Shown here: positions 9,471 through 18,310 of the stretch, piece by piece
Position numbering within the stretch: the first letter of the stretch is position 1
Layout: each line of letters begins with the position of its first letter
Source: Steroidobacteraceae bacterium
GTDB taxonomy: Bacteria > Pseudomonadota > Gammaproteobacteria > Steroidobacterales > Steroidobacteraceae
Reading direction: 5' to 3'
DNA length: 64,000 nucleotides
NCBI GenBank assembly: GCA_019187185.1
Contig: JABAQU010000019.1
Coordinates: 137,911-201,910 of the forward strand
Program-made: the position numbers and the translations under genes
Notes under the pieces: model-generated
What the model saw: only the letters and a program-made list of their open reading frames with translations
Databases searched by the model: none
What the model was told of the DNA's origin: nothing

Positions 9471-10871
9471 TCAATCGGCAGAGGCGGCCGGGATGCCGGC
9501 CGCAGCGGGCACCATGCGTGCGCGCCGCCACCCGCCGTACCGGTAATACGCCACCGCCAGCAGCATCGACAGCAGTGACGACGCCGGGAAACTCCACCAG
9601 ATCGCGTCGGCGCCATAGCGCCCCATCAGCATCGCCGCGGCGGGAAAGCGCAGGCCCCACAGCGTGATCACCAGGATCACGAGCGGCGCGACGACTGCGC
9701 CCGTCGAGCGCGCGACGCCGAACAGCACCATCGTCACGCCGAAGAATATGAAGGACCACGAGGCGATGAAGTTAAGGTGGACGGCGGCTTCCAGCGCCGA
9801 GCTGCCCGCGGGCAGGAAGATGCCGAGGAGCGGTCGCGCGAACAGCATGATCAGCGCGACGCTCGCCGCGGTGACGATCGTCTGGAAGGTGACGCCCGCC
9901 CGTGCGGTGCGCGCGACGCGATCCCAGCGCCCCGCACCGACATTCTGCGCCGACATCGACGATACCGCCGCGCCCATCGCAAACGCCGGCATCTGCACAT
10001 AGCTCCACACCTGCATGCAGGCCGCGAACCCCGCCGTCGTGTGCGAGCCGAACTGGTTGATCAGGCCGAGCATCAGCAGCGCGCTCACCGACACGACCAC
10101 CATCTGCAGGCCCATCGGCACGCCTTTCCTGACGAGCGTCGCGGTGATCGCGCCGTCGATGCGGAGCAGTCGCATTTCGCCCCGGTGCAGCGCGAGCGGA
10201 TGGCGCTTGCGGTAGAGGTAGGCGAGGAGCGCGACGAGGCTCGCGATGTTCGCGATCAGCGTCGCGAGCGCCGAGCCCGTGATCCCGAGGCGCGGCAGCG
10301 GCCCGACGCCGAAGATGAGCAGCGGGTTCAGCACGATGTCGAGGCCGACCGAAAGCAGCAGGAAATGAAACGGCGTGCGCGAGTCGCCGGCGCCGCGCAA
10401 CACCGCCATCACGAACGCGTACAGGAAGATGAACGGTATCGCGACGAAAATGATCCTGAGGTAATCGTGGGCGAGCGGCAGCGCATCGGCGGGTGTGTGC
10501 ATCGCCCGGAGGATCCGGTCCGAGAAGAGGACGCCGAGCAGCGCGATCACGACGGCGACGAGCGCAAAGAACGACGCGCTCGACCCGACGACGCGCCGCG
10601 CTTCGTCGAGGCGCTTCGCGCCGAGGTGCTGCGCGATCAGGATCGTCGCCGCCATCGAGACACCGAAGATCGATCCGATCAGCAGGAACATCACGGTATT
10701 CGAGTTCGAGGTCGCGGTGAGCGCGGCTTCGCCGAGGAAGCTGCCGACCCAGACGGCGTTGACCGAGCCGTTCAACGACTGCAGCACGTTGCCCGCCAGC
10801 ATCGGCAGGGCGAAGGCGATCAGCGTGCGGGCGATGGGCCCCTCGGTGAGGGCGGCGGTGCGGGGGGGCAT
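9471..10871 (-). CDS. MATE family multidrug/metabolite efflux transporter
   Basis: 466 residues with about twelve hydrophobic segments. The family-typical start (GPIARTLIAFALPMLAGNVL), the NAVWVGSFLGEAALTA region, and the second-half repeat (RKGVPMGLQMVVVSVSALLM) are visible. Known: MATE proteins exchange Na+ or H+ for organic cations, drugs or metabolites. Transcribed away from the OGT homologue, with a 94-bp divergent spacer, and followed on the same strand by the repeat protein. Nothing in the context identifies its substrate. Confidence 0.94.
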   Translation of the reverse strand: MPPRTAALTEGPIARTLIAFALPMLAGNVLQSLNGSVNAVWVGSFLGEAALTATSNSNTVMFLLIGSIFGVSMAATILIAQHLGAKRLDEARRVVGSSASFFALVAVVIALLGVLFSDRILRAMHTPADALPLAHDYLRIIFVAIPFIFLYAFVMAVLRGAGDSRTPFHFLLLSVGLDIVLNPLLIFGVGPLPRLGITGSALATLIANIASLVALLAYLYRKRHPLALHRGEMRLLRIDGAITATLVRKGVPMGLQMVVVSVSALLMLGLINQFGSHTTAGFAACMQVWSYVQMPAFAMGAAVSSMSAQNVGAGRWDRVARTARAGVTFQTIVTAASVALIMLFARPLLGIFLPAGSSALEAAVHLNFIASWSFIFFGVTMVLFGVARSTGAVVAPLVILVITLWGLRFPAAAMLMGRYGADAIWWSFPASSLLSMLLAVAYYRYGGWRRARMVPAAAGIPAASAD

Positions 10872-10951
10872 CGAGGCATTCTACCCGCTCGTCGTCGCTC
10901 GCGCTGTGCAGGTGCTGCCCGAGGTCCGGCCTCGGGCACCACGGATGCCGC

Positions 10952-10957
10952 TACGAT
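10952..10957 (+). promoter_or_regulatory. -10-like hexamer 8 nt before the OGT start codon
   Basis: TACGAT followed by eight bases and then ATG 10966, with no Shine-Dalgarno sequence. The spacing would put the transcription start at or next to the start codon, as in a leaderless mRNA. No good -35 hexamer is visible, so this is only suggestive. Confidence 0.35.
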
Positions 10958-10965
10958 AGGCGGCG

Positions 10966-12864
10966 ATGGACGACACGACCATTGAATCGTGGCTGCGACT
11001 CGCCGCTGGGCACTACGCGCGCGGCGAGTTTGCGCAGGCCCTCGCCGCGATCGAGCGGGCAGTGACGCTCGCGCCCGACGATCCGGCGACGCTCAACGTG
11101 CACGGCGCTATCCTCGCCGCGAGCGGCCAGGCTCAAGCAGCCGTGGCCGTTCTCGATCGTGCCCTCGAGCTGGCGCCCACCCTCGTGCCCGCGCTCGCCA
11201 ATCGCGCGATGGCGCTCCTCGACCTCGGCCGGGAAGTCGAGGCGCTCGCGGCCTTTGACCGTGTCATCGACCTCGCGCCCGACCAGTGTGAAGCGCGACT
11301 CGCGCGCGCCGACTTGCGGCGACGCGCCGGGCGCCTGCAGGAAGCCATGCAGGATTTCGATCACGTGCTCGCGATCGAGCCCGCACATCCGCTCGCGCTG
11401 CAGAACTCGGCGACGATGCTGCACATGCGCGGCGAGCTCGAAGCGGCGCTCGAGCGCTTCGAGCGTCTGGCCACGCAGCTTCGTGCGGTGCCCGGCGAGG
11501 CCGCCACGCTCGACTACGCGCTCGGCATGAGCCTCTCGGCGCGGCGCAGGCTCTGCGCCTGGGAGGGCCTCGGGCAGATCGAGGCGACCCTCGTCGATCG
11601 CGTGCTCCATGCCGATGGTCGATTCAATCCGTTCCTGTCGCTGATGGTGAGCGACGATCCACGCGTGCATGCCCTGTGCGCCCGCCGCAGCTTCGCGGGG
11701 CCTGTCGTGCCGCGCGCCGCACCCCTTGCCGCCGCGCGGCGCGAGCGCCTGTGCATCGGCTACCTCGGCGGCGATTTTCGCGACCATCCGACCGCGTGGC
11801 TGATCGCCGGGCTCCTCGAATGCCACGACCGCTCGCGCTTCGAAATCCGTGCCTACAGCACGAGCCCCGACGATGGCTCTTCGATGCGGCGGCGGCTGAC
11901 CCGCGCCGTCGACGCGTTCGTCGACGTGTCGAGGGACGGCGATGCCGAGACGGCGCGCAGGATTGCCGCCGACGGAGTCGATATCCTGGTCGACCTGAGC
12001 GGCAACACGGAATGGAGCCGCATCGGCGCGCAAGTGCTGCGGCCCGCGCCGCTCAACGTGCATTTCCTCGGTTATCCGGGGCCGCCCGGCTCCCCGGCCC
12101 TCGACTACTTCATCGCCGACGGTGTCGTCCTGCCGCGCGCGGACGACGCGCTGTACGGCTGCGCGATTGCGCGGCTGCCGCATTGTTATCAGGTGAACGA
12201 CCGCTGGACTCCTGCGGCGCCGGCACCACCGTCCCGTGCCGTCGCCGGACTGCCTGCCGGCGTCGCCGTCTATTGCGGTTTCTGCCAGCCCGTCAAGCTC
12301 ACGCCGCGAATCTTCGCCTCCTGGATGGAGATCCTGCGCGAGGTGCCGGACAGCGTCCTCTGGCTGCTCGATTCGGGTCCGGCGGTCGAGCGCAACCTGC
12401 GCCGCGCGGCGGTGGCGCAGGGTGTCGAGGCAGCGCGGCTCGTGTTTGCCCCGCGCGTGGATCACGCATCGCACCTCGCGCGCCTCGCGCTCGCAGACCT
12501 GCTGCTCGACACCACACCGTGCGGCGCGCACACGACGGCGAGCGATGCGTTGCGGGCCGGCGTGCCGTTCGTTACGCAACCGGGCAGGAGCCTCGCGTCG
12601 CGAGTCGGCGCGAGCGTGCTGCAGGCTGCGGGCCTCTCGGAGCTCATCGTCGGCTCGCGGGCAGACTACGTGGCCCTCGCGCTCGCGCTGGGCCGCGAAC
12701 CCCGCCGTCGTCTCGCGATGAAGCGCCGCGTGCGCGAACGCGTTCCCGCGAGTGCGCTCTTCGACACCGATCGCTTCAGGGCATATCTCGAGGCCGCCTT
12801 CGACACGATGTGGCAGCGGCACACGTCCGGCCTCGCTCCGGCGAGCTTCGACGTACCGCGCTGA
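10966..12864 (+). CDS. TPR-containing O-GlcNAc transferase homologue (OGT/SPINDLY, GT41 type)
   Basis: 632 residues. The N-terminal half (about 1-190) is tetratricopeptide repeats (for example GEFAQALAAIERAVTLAPDD). The C-terminal half matches the GT41 catalytic region: GYLGGDFRDHPTAW carries the conserved His, the HFLGYPGPPG segment follows, and a C-terminal nucleotide-sugar region reads DTTPCGAHTTASDALRAGVP then SRVGASVL. Known: family members attach GlcNAc or fucose to Ser/Thr of proteins; donor and targets of bacterial members are mostly untested. No signal peptide, so cytoplasmic. Its convergent neighbour is a TPR sulfotransferase 18 bp away, which puts two TPR-based modification enzymes side by side. 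Confidence 0.9.
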   Translation: MDDTTIESWLRLAAGHYARGEFAQALAAIERAVTLAPDDPATLNVHGAILAASGQAQAAVAVLDRALELAPTLVPALANRAMALLDLGREVEALAAFDRVIDLAPDQCEARLARADLRRRAGRLQEAMQDFDHVLAIEPAHPLALQNSATMLHMRGELEAALERFERLATQLRAVPGEAATLDYALGMSLSARRRLCAWEGLGQIEATLVDRVLHADGRFNPFLSLMVSDDPRVHALCARRSFAGPVVPRAAPLAAARRERLCIGYLGGDFRDHPTAWLIAGLLECHDRSRFEIRAYSTSPDDGSSMRRRLTRAVDAFVDVSRDGDAETARRIAADGVDILVDLSGNTEWSRIGAQVLRPAPLNVHFLGYPGPPGSPALDYFIADGVVLPRADDALYGCAIARLPHCYQVNDRWTPAAPAPPSRAVAGLPAGVAVYCGFCQPVKLTPRIFASWMEILREVPDSVLWLLDSGPAVERNLRRAAVAQGVEAARLVFAPRVDHASHLARLALADLLLDTTPCGAHTTASDALRAGVPFVTQPGRSLASRVGASVLQAAGLSELIVGSRADYVALALALGREPRRRLAMKRRVRERVPASALFDTDRFRAYLEAAFDTMWQRHTSGLAPASFDVPR

Positions 12865-12882
12865 CGACGGTTCGTGCCGCGT

Positions 12883-14874
12883 TCAACCGCGCAGCGCGCC
12901 GGTCTCGAGATCGACGCCTGCTTCTTCCAGGGCTTCGATCAGCGGCCCGAGATACGCGCGATAGCGATCCGCACGACGCATGTCGCCGATCGGCGCGCGC
13001 ACCTCGACACTGCTGAACGTCGCGATCGGTCGCGGTGTGCGCGCGTAGTCGAGGCACTGCGGCTCCCAGTCGAGGCCGCAGGACGCGACGAGCGCCCGCG
13101 CCGCGGGCTCGAAATCAACAACGAGGTCTTCGTACTGGATCGTCGTCACGAGTCCTGGAAGGGCGCGCTGCCAATGCGCCGCGAGCCGTGCGTAGATGCC
13201 CTGGAAGTGCCCGATATCCGCGAGCCGATGGGCGAAGTCCCAGTGCTTGCTGAACTCCTGGCGGAAGATCGACAGCCCCGTCTCGACCGGATTGCGCCGC
13301 GCGATCACGATGCGCGCGTCCGGGAAGAGGCGCGCGATCAGGCCGACCGCTTCGAGATTGCGCGGGTGCTTGTCGGTCACGCACTCGGCATCGCCGATGT
13401 CCGGCAGCGAGCGAAAATACGCCTCGCGCCAGCTCGCGAGCGTCGCCTCGTCGGGCGTCTTGCCCGCGCGATCGAGTTCGAGGAATGCGTGCAGGATCTG
13501 GCGCATCGCGGGGCGCTCACCGCACGCGAACACGCGCGAGTGGGCGCCGAGCACCGCCTCGATGAGGGTCGTGCCCGAGCGGGGCATGCCGACCACGAAG
13601 ATCGGCCTTGGTACGTCCTGCACGCGCGACGTCGAGCCGGCATCGGCCCCGGCCGGCGCCAGTGCAATGAGGCGGGCTGCCCGCGCCTCTTCGCGCGCAC
13701 GGTCGTAGCCGCGACCTTCGAGCCGGTCGCGCCCGAGGGCGAGCGCCTGTGCGTACTCGCACGCCGCAAACGCTTCGTCGGCGTCGTCGCGCGCATCGAG
13801 GACCTGTGCAGCCGCGAAGGCTGCGGGAATGCGATCGTCGTCAGGCAGGTCCTCGCGCTGCGCAGCTTCCGCGATCGCCGAGTAATCCGCTTCGGTGACC
13901 CTGCCGCGCAGCACCCGCGTGAGCACCTTGAGCGCGGTCGGGTCGAGCGGCGCGCGCGCGAGGCAGCGCCGTGCACTGTCCTCGGCCTCGGCGAAGCGCC
14001 CGTAATACATGTGCAGCAATGCCGCCTTCGACAGCGCGGACGGGCAATCCGGATCGATCGCGTCGGCGCGACGCAATGCTTCGCCCGCACGCTCGTAGTC
14101 GAGTGCCTGCAGATGGCAACCGGCGAGCGCGGCGTGGGCGTCCGCCGAGGGTGGCGCGAGCGCCATGGCATTCTGCCAGCTCGCCGCCGCGTCGAGCGGG
14201 TGACCGAGTTCGATCTGGGCCGTCGCGAGGTGCCGCCACGCAACCGGGTTGCCGCGCTCGGCCGCGCACCAGTTCGCGGCCGTCTTCTCGAGTTCAGGCC
14301 ACTGCCGAAGTGCAGCCAGGCACTGGCACCACAGCGCGAGCACCTCGGCATCGCCGGGCGAGCGCTGCAGCAGCGCGTCGAGGATCATCATCGCCTCGGC
14401 CGGCTTGCCGCGGCCGAGCTCGGTGCGCGCAAGTCGTGCGATCGGCCCCGAGGCGGCTGGATGGGCATCATGCGCACGGTTCCACGCTTCGATGGCGCCC
14501 GGCAGGTCGCCCTGCCGTTCGGCGATGTCGCCCGCCGTCACCCAGGCACGAAGGTTCGTTGCATCGCTCGCGAGCACCGTGTGCAGCACGCCCATCGCAC
14601 GCGCCAGGTCGCCGTTTGCCTCGAGGCCCTCGGCGAGGTTCAGGCGCAGCGCTGCGCGGCGGGGGTCGAGCTGGACGGCCCGCTCGAGGAGCGGCGTGCC
14701 TTCGCCGGATCGTTCGCTCAGGGAGAGCGTCAGGCCCAGCTGGCTGATGACTTCCGGGTCATTCGGCGCGATCGCGAGCGCCTCGCGGTAGCACGCTTCC
14801 GCCTCCGCAAACCGGCGCGCGGTGCGGGCCGCCGCGCCACGTTGCAGTGCAATATCCAATCGGGATGCGTTCAT
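12883..14874 (-). CDS. TPR repeat-containing sulfotransferase
   Basis: 663 residues from ATG 14874 (an upstream in-frame start at 14928 adds 18 unlikely residues). The N-terminal two thirds are TPRs (EAEACYREALAIAPNDPEV and later copies). The C-terminal third is a PAPS-dependent sulfotransferase: 5'-phosphosulfate loop FVVGMPRSGTTLIEAVLGAH, then DKHPRNLEAVGLI and RIVIARRNPVETGLS, the usual 3'-phosphate-binding region. Known: this family transfers sulfate from PAPS to hydroxyls or to tyrosine, and TPRs usually hold peptides. No signal peptide, so acts in the cytoplasm. Substrate not evident. Convergent with the OGT homologue. Confidence 0.92.
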   Translation of the reverse strand: MNASRLDIALQRGAAARTARRFAEAEACYREALAIAPNDPEVISQLGLTLSLSERSGEGTPLLERAVQLDPRRAALRLNLAEGLEANGDLARAMGVLHTVLASDATNLRAWVTAGDIAERQGDLPGAIEAWNRAHDAHPAASGPIARLARTELGRGKPAEAMMILDALLQRSPGDAEVLALWCQCLAALRQWPELEKTAANWCAAERGNPVAWRHLATAQIELGHPLDAAASWQNAMALAPPSADAHAALAGCHLQALDYERAGEALRRADAIDPDCPSALSKAALLHMYYGRFAEAEDSARRCLARAPLDPTALKVLTRVLRGRVTEADYSAIAEAAQREDLPDDDRIPAAFAAAQVLDARDDADEAFAACEYAQALALGRDRLEGRGYDRAREEARAARLIALAPAGADAGSTSRVQDVPRPIFVVGMPRSGTTLIEAVLGAHSRVFACGERPAMRQILHAFLELDRAGKTPDEATLASWREAYFRSLPDIGDAECVTDKHPRNLEAVGLIARLFPDARIVIARRNPVETGLSIFRQEFSKHWDFAHRLADIGHFQGIYARLAAHWQRALPGLVTTIQYEDLVVDFEPAARALVASCGLDWEPQCLDYARTPRPIATFSSVEVRAPIGDMRRADRYRAYLGPLIEALEEAGVDLETGALRG

Positions 14875-15204
14875 GGGGGCGCAAGCATAGGCAATTCCCG
14901 CGTTTGCTGCAGTGTTGCCAAGGAGCAACGCGACACGGTTCGTCGCAGGCTGCCAATGCGAAGCGACGGATTTCGCGGGTCAGAGCGAATATCGGGTGGG
15001 GTCCAGCCGTTGTGCTGTGCGTGACCATTATGTGGTGATTGCGCAACGAAGCTTGTATCCGCGGCAGCGCTCGGCTAATAATCCGGCCCATCGCGGGGTG
15101 CGTCGAATGCCGGGGGGTATTTTTCGGCGTCCCGCAACGAAGTTTGATCCAAATCAAAATCCAAATTTCAGAACGGTTACGCCGTTCGCGGGAGGATCCA
15201 GCCA
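14875..15204. other. 330-bp intergenic region between divergent sulfotransferase and TonB receptor genes
   Basis: No credible gene. It should hold both promoters. The right end carries an FNR-type palindrome (15144-15157) and the receptor's ribosome binding site (ggaggatcc, about 15190-15198). The left end has TATGCT (minus strand) nine bases before the sulfotransferase ATG. The part from about 15120 rightwards is clearly more AT-rich than the flanking genes. Short open frames here lack ribosome binding sites and codon bias. Confidence 0.7.
15144..15157. promoter_or_regulatory. FNR/ANR-type binding site upstream of TonB receptor
   Basis: TTGATCCAAATCAA is a perfect match to the FNR-family consensus TTGAT-N4-ATCAA, and the symmetry extends one base further on each side. 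Its centre is about 54 bp before ATG 15205. Known: FNR/ANR senses oxygen through an Fe-S cluster. A class II position (-41.5) would place the transcript start near 15192, just before the ribosome binding site. Inferred: low-oxygen control of this receptor. Confidence 0.6.
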
Positions 15205-18159
15205 ATGGAGATGAACAGTAACGTTCGGCGGGCAGTTCGTCGCGCGCTCGTGTTGGGCGCGGTCACTGCCACCAGCGCATCGATTCCGGCGATGGCGCAG
15301 GACCAGGACCAGGCTGCGGTGGAAACCGTCGTCGTCACCGGTTCGCGCATTCGTTCCGCCAACCTCGAGGGGACGACTCCAGTCACGCAGGTCACGAGCC
15401 AGGATATCGCGACCCAGGGCGTGACCCGCGTCGAAGACCTCGTCAACCAGCTCCCGCAGGCCTTTGCCGCCCAGAACGCGAACGTCGCGAACGGCGCGAG
15501 CGGTGCTGCCACGATCAACCTGCGCGGCCTCGGCTCGCCGCGCACCCTCGTGCTGATCGACGGCCGCCGTATGCCCTACGGTACGGTCAGCAATTCGGCG
15601 CCGGACATCAACACGATTCCCGCGTCGATCATCGAGCGCGTCGACATCCTCACCGGCGGCGCATCTGCCGTGTACGGTTCGGACGCCGTGGCCGGCGTCG
15701 TGAACTTCATCACGAAGAAAGATTTCGAAGGCGTGCAGTTCGAAGGCCAGTATGGCTTCTATCAGCACAACAACGATTACGGTGGTCCCGGTGCCGTGAA
15801 GCTGCGTGACGTGATCGCGGGCCGCGCGGCGACCAACCCGACGCAGTTCAAGCTGCCGCCGGACAATGTCACCGACGGTTACGGCAAGTCCGCCAACTTC
15901 ATGGTGGGGCTCAGCTCCGCGGACGGCCGTGGCAACATCATGGCGTATGCCGGTATCGACGACCAGGACCAGGTGCTGGAACGCGACCGCGACTATTCCG
16001 CGTGCTCGCTCGGCCCGAACCCGACGGTGTCGTTCAGCTGCGGCGGCTCGGGCACCTCGTACCCGGGCCAGTTCACTGACTTCTCCACATTCGTTTACAC
16101 GGTGGAGTCGACGTCGGGCGGGAACATCTTCCGCAATTTCAGCAACAACCTCGACCAGTACAATTACGGGCCGGTCAATCACTACCTGCGCCCGGCGCGC
16201 CGCTACAACCTCGGCGCGATGGGTCACTACGAGCTGAACGACCACGCCGATGTGTACACCCAGCTGATGTACACGAACTACCGGTCGGTCGCGTAGATCG
16301 CGCCGGGCGGCATTTTCTTCGACAGCTCGTCGATCAATTGCGGCAACCCGTTCCTGTCGAACCAGCAGGCGACTGCGATCGGCTGTACGCCGGCCATGAT
16401 CGCCGCCGACGATCCGACGACCCTCTACATCGGTCGCCGCAATGTCGAAGGCGGTGGTCGCGAGCAGTCGTTCCGCAATGCGATGTTCCGCGGCCTCGTC
16501 GGCGTGCGGGGCGACATCAACGCGATGTGGCAGTACGACGTGTCGGCGCAGTATTCGAGCACGTCGGCCAACCAGACGACGCTCAACTACTTCCTGATCC
16601 CGCGCATCGCGCGCGCCCTCGACGTCGTGCTCGACAATGGCGTGCCGACCTGCCGTTCCGTCGTCGACGGCACGGATCCGGATTGCGTGCCTTACAACGT
16701 GTTCGATCCGAATGGCATCACGCCGGCAGCGCTGAATTACCTGCAGGCGCCGGGCATCCAGACCGGCACGATCGACCAGGAGATCTATGTCGGCCAGGTG
16801 ACGGGCGACCTCGGCTGGACGATTCCGTCGGCCACCGAATCGATCAAGGTGGCGGCCGGCGCGGAGTACCGCCGCGATTCGCTCGTCAACACGGTCGATG
16901 CGATGCAATCGCAGGCCCTGCTGTCGGGTTCCGGCGGCGCCACGATCGGCATATCGGGTTCGACGAAGGTGGTCGACCTCTTCGGCGAAGTGCACGTGCC
17001 GCTCGTCCAGGACAAGCCGGGCTTCGACCAGTTGTCCGTCGACGGCGCGTACCGCTACTCGGACTACGGCGAAGTCACGACCGACACGTACAAGATCGGC
17101 CTCGACTGGGCGCCGGTCCACGACGTGCGCCTGCGCGGCAGCTTCCAGCGTGCCGTGCGCGCGGCGAATGTCGTCGAGCTGTTCACGGCACAGGGCTTCA
17201 ACCTGTTCGACGCGGACGGCGATCCCTGTGGCCTGCAGGACCCGAATCCCAACGCGACGCTCGCCAAGTGCGTGGCCACCGGCATGCCGGCGGCGGCGTA
17301 CCACACGTCGACGCTCGACAGCCCGGCCGGCCAGTACAATTTCCTGCAGGGCGGCAACCCGAGCCTGACGCCGGAGAAATCCGACACGAAGACGTTTGGC
17401 GTGATCCTGCAGCCGCGCTTCCTGCCGAAGTTCTCGGCGTCGATCGACTGGTTCAACATCAAGATCGAGAACACGATCTCGACGATCGGTACCACCGTCA
17501 CCTGGGACGCGTGCTACAACAACGATGATCCGGTGGCCTGCGCCCGCATCGTGCGCAACCCGGCCAACGGCACCCTGTGGGTCGGCGACGGCCACGTGAT
17601 CGATCTCAACACGAACATCGGTTCGCTCGAGACGACCGGCATCGACGTCAACATGAGCTACGCAGGCCTCGAGATCGGCAAGGCGGGTAGCCTCAGCTTC
17701 AACCTGACGGGTACCTACCTCGAGGAGCTGATCACCGACCCGGGCTCACCGGGTACCGAGCCGTATGACTGCGCGGGCAAGTTCTCGTCCTCGTGCGCCT
17801 CGGGCACCGCCGGTGTCCCGAGCCCGCGGTGGCGTCACCATGCCCGGCTCGGCTGGCAGACGCCGTGGCCGGTCGATGTGTCGCTCACGTGGCGGTACTT
17901 CTCGGAGGTCTCGCAGTTCGGTGTGCCGTCGACCTCTGCCCGTATCGACCGCGTGCTCGGCGCGCAGAGCTACCTCGACCTCGCCGGCAACTGGGCGGTC
18001 ACCGACAAGGCGTCGGTGCTGATCGGCATCAACAACATCCTCGACAAGGATCCGCCGCTCAGCTCGTCCGTCGGTACGACCGGCAACGGCAACACGTACC
18101 CGCAGCTGTACGATGCCCTCGGCCGCTACATGTTCATCCGTGGCAAGATCGCGTTCTGA
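15205..18159 (+). pseudogene. TonB-dependent receptor interrupted by an in-frame amber codon
   Basis: Outer-membrane receptor of 984 codons if read through. Seen: signal peptide ending near SIPAMAQ, TonB-box region ETVVVTGSRI, plug domain with INLRGLGSPRTLVLIDGR and GGASAVYGSDAVAGVVNFIT, and a beta-barrel ending in the required aromatic residue (MFIRGKIAF). TAG at 16294-16296 stops the first part after 363 residues (YRSVA). The same frame continues without a shift into IAPGGIFFDSS and NCGNPFLSNQQ, which is normal receptor sequence, where relatives have Gln (CAG) at the stop position. So a single C-to-T change, a sequencing error, or amber readthrough explains it. The downstream part (from 16297) still looks under coding constraint, so the change is recent or not real. 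Confidence 0.88.
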
Positions 18160-18200
18160 GCGAGGTCTGACCGCAAACGAAGTGAACGTGTGAGAAACTG

Positions 18201-18234
18201 GCGGCGGTTCCGCGAGGAACCGCCGCTTTTTTTT
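18201..18234 (+). terminator. Rho-independent terminator of the TonB receptor gene
   Basis: A perfect 11-bp stem (18201-18211 with 18216-18226, left arm gcggcggttcc) closed by a GCGA tetraloop is followed by eight T residues (18227-18234). It lies 41 bp after the receptor stop. A textbook intrinsic terminator. Confidence 0.93.
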
Positions 18235-18239
18235 GCGTT

Positions 18240-18310
18240 GGTGCCGGGTTTTCGGTTATTCGGTTATTTGGCCTTTGCCCAAATAACCGAATAACCGAAA
18301 ACCCGGCACC
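18240..18310. repeat. 32-bp perfect inverted repeat ending at a start codon
   Basis: Arms 18240-18271 and 18279-18310 are exact reverse complements, separated by the 7-base loop cctttgc. Inside each arm CGGTTATT occurs twice in tandem. It is much more AT-rich than its surroundings. The right arm ends at 18310 and ATG 18311 follows directly, so the sulfotransferase gene has no separate ribosome binding site. It could be a REP/REPIN-like mobile palindrome, an RNA hairpin controlling translation, or a binding site. No T-run follows, so it is not a second terminator for + strand transcripts. Confidence 0.9.

Noticed and set aside
14912..15214. Short open frames (60-100 codons) between sulfotransferase and TonB receptor
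   Set aside because: They cross the FNR box and the receptor's ribosome binding site and lack coding bias.
15205..18159. Frameshift as the cause of the split TonB receptor
   Set aside because: Both parts are in the same frame and the sequence between them (16297-16395) reads as normal receptor, so a single stop codon is enough.
18272..18310. Large palindrome at 18240 as a second transcription terminator
   Set aside because: No T-run follows the right arm, and a strong terminator already lies at 18201-18234.
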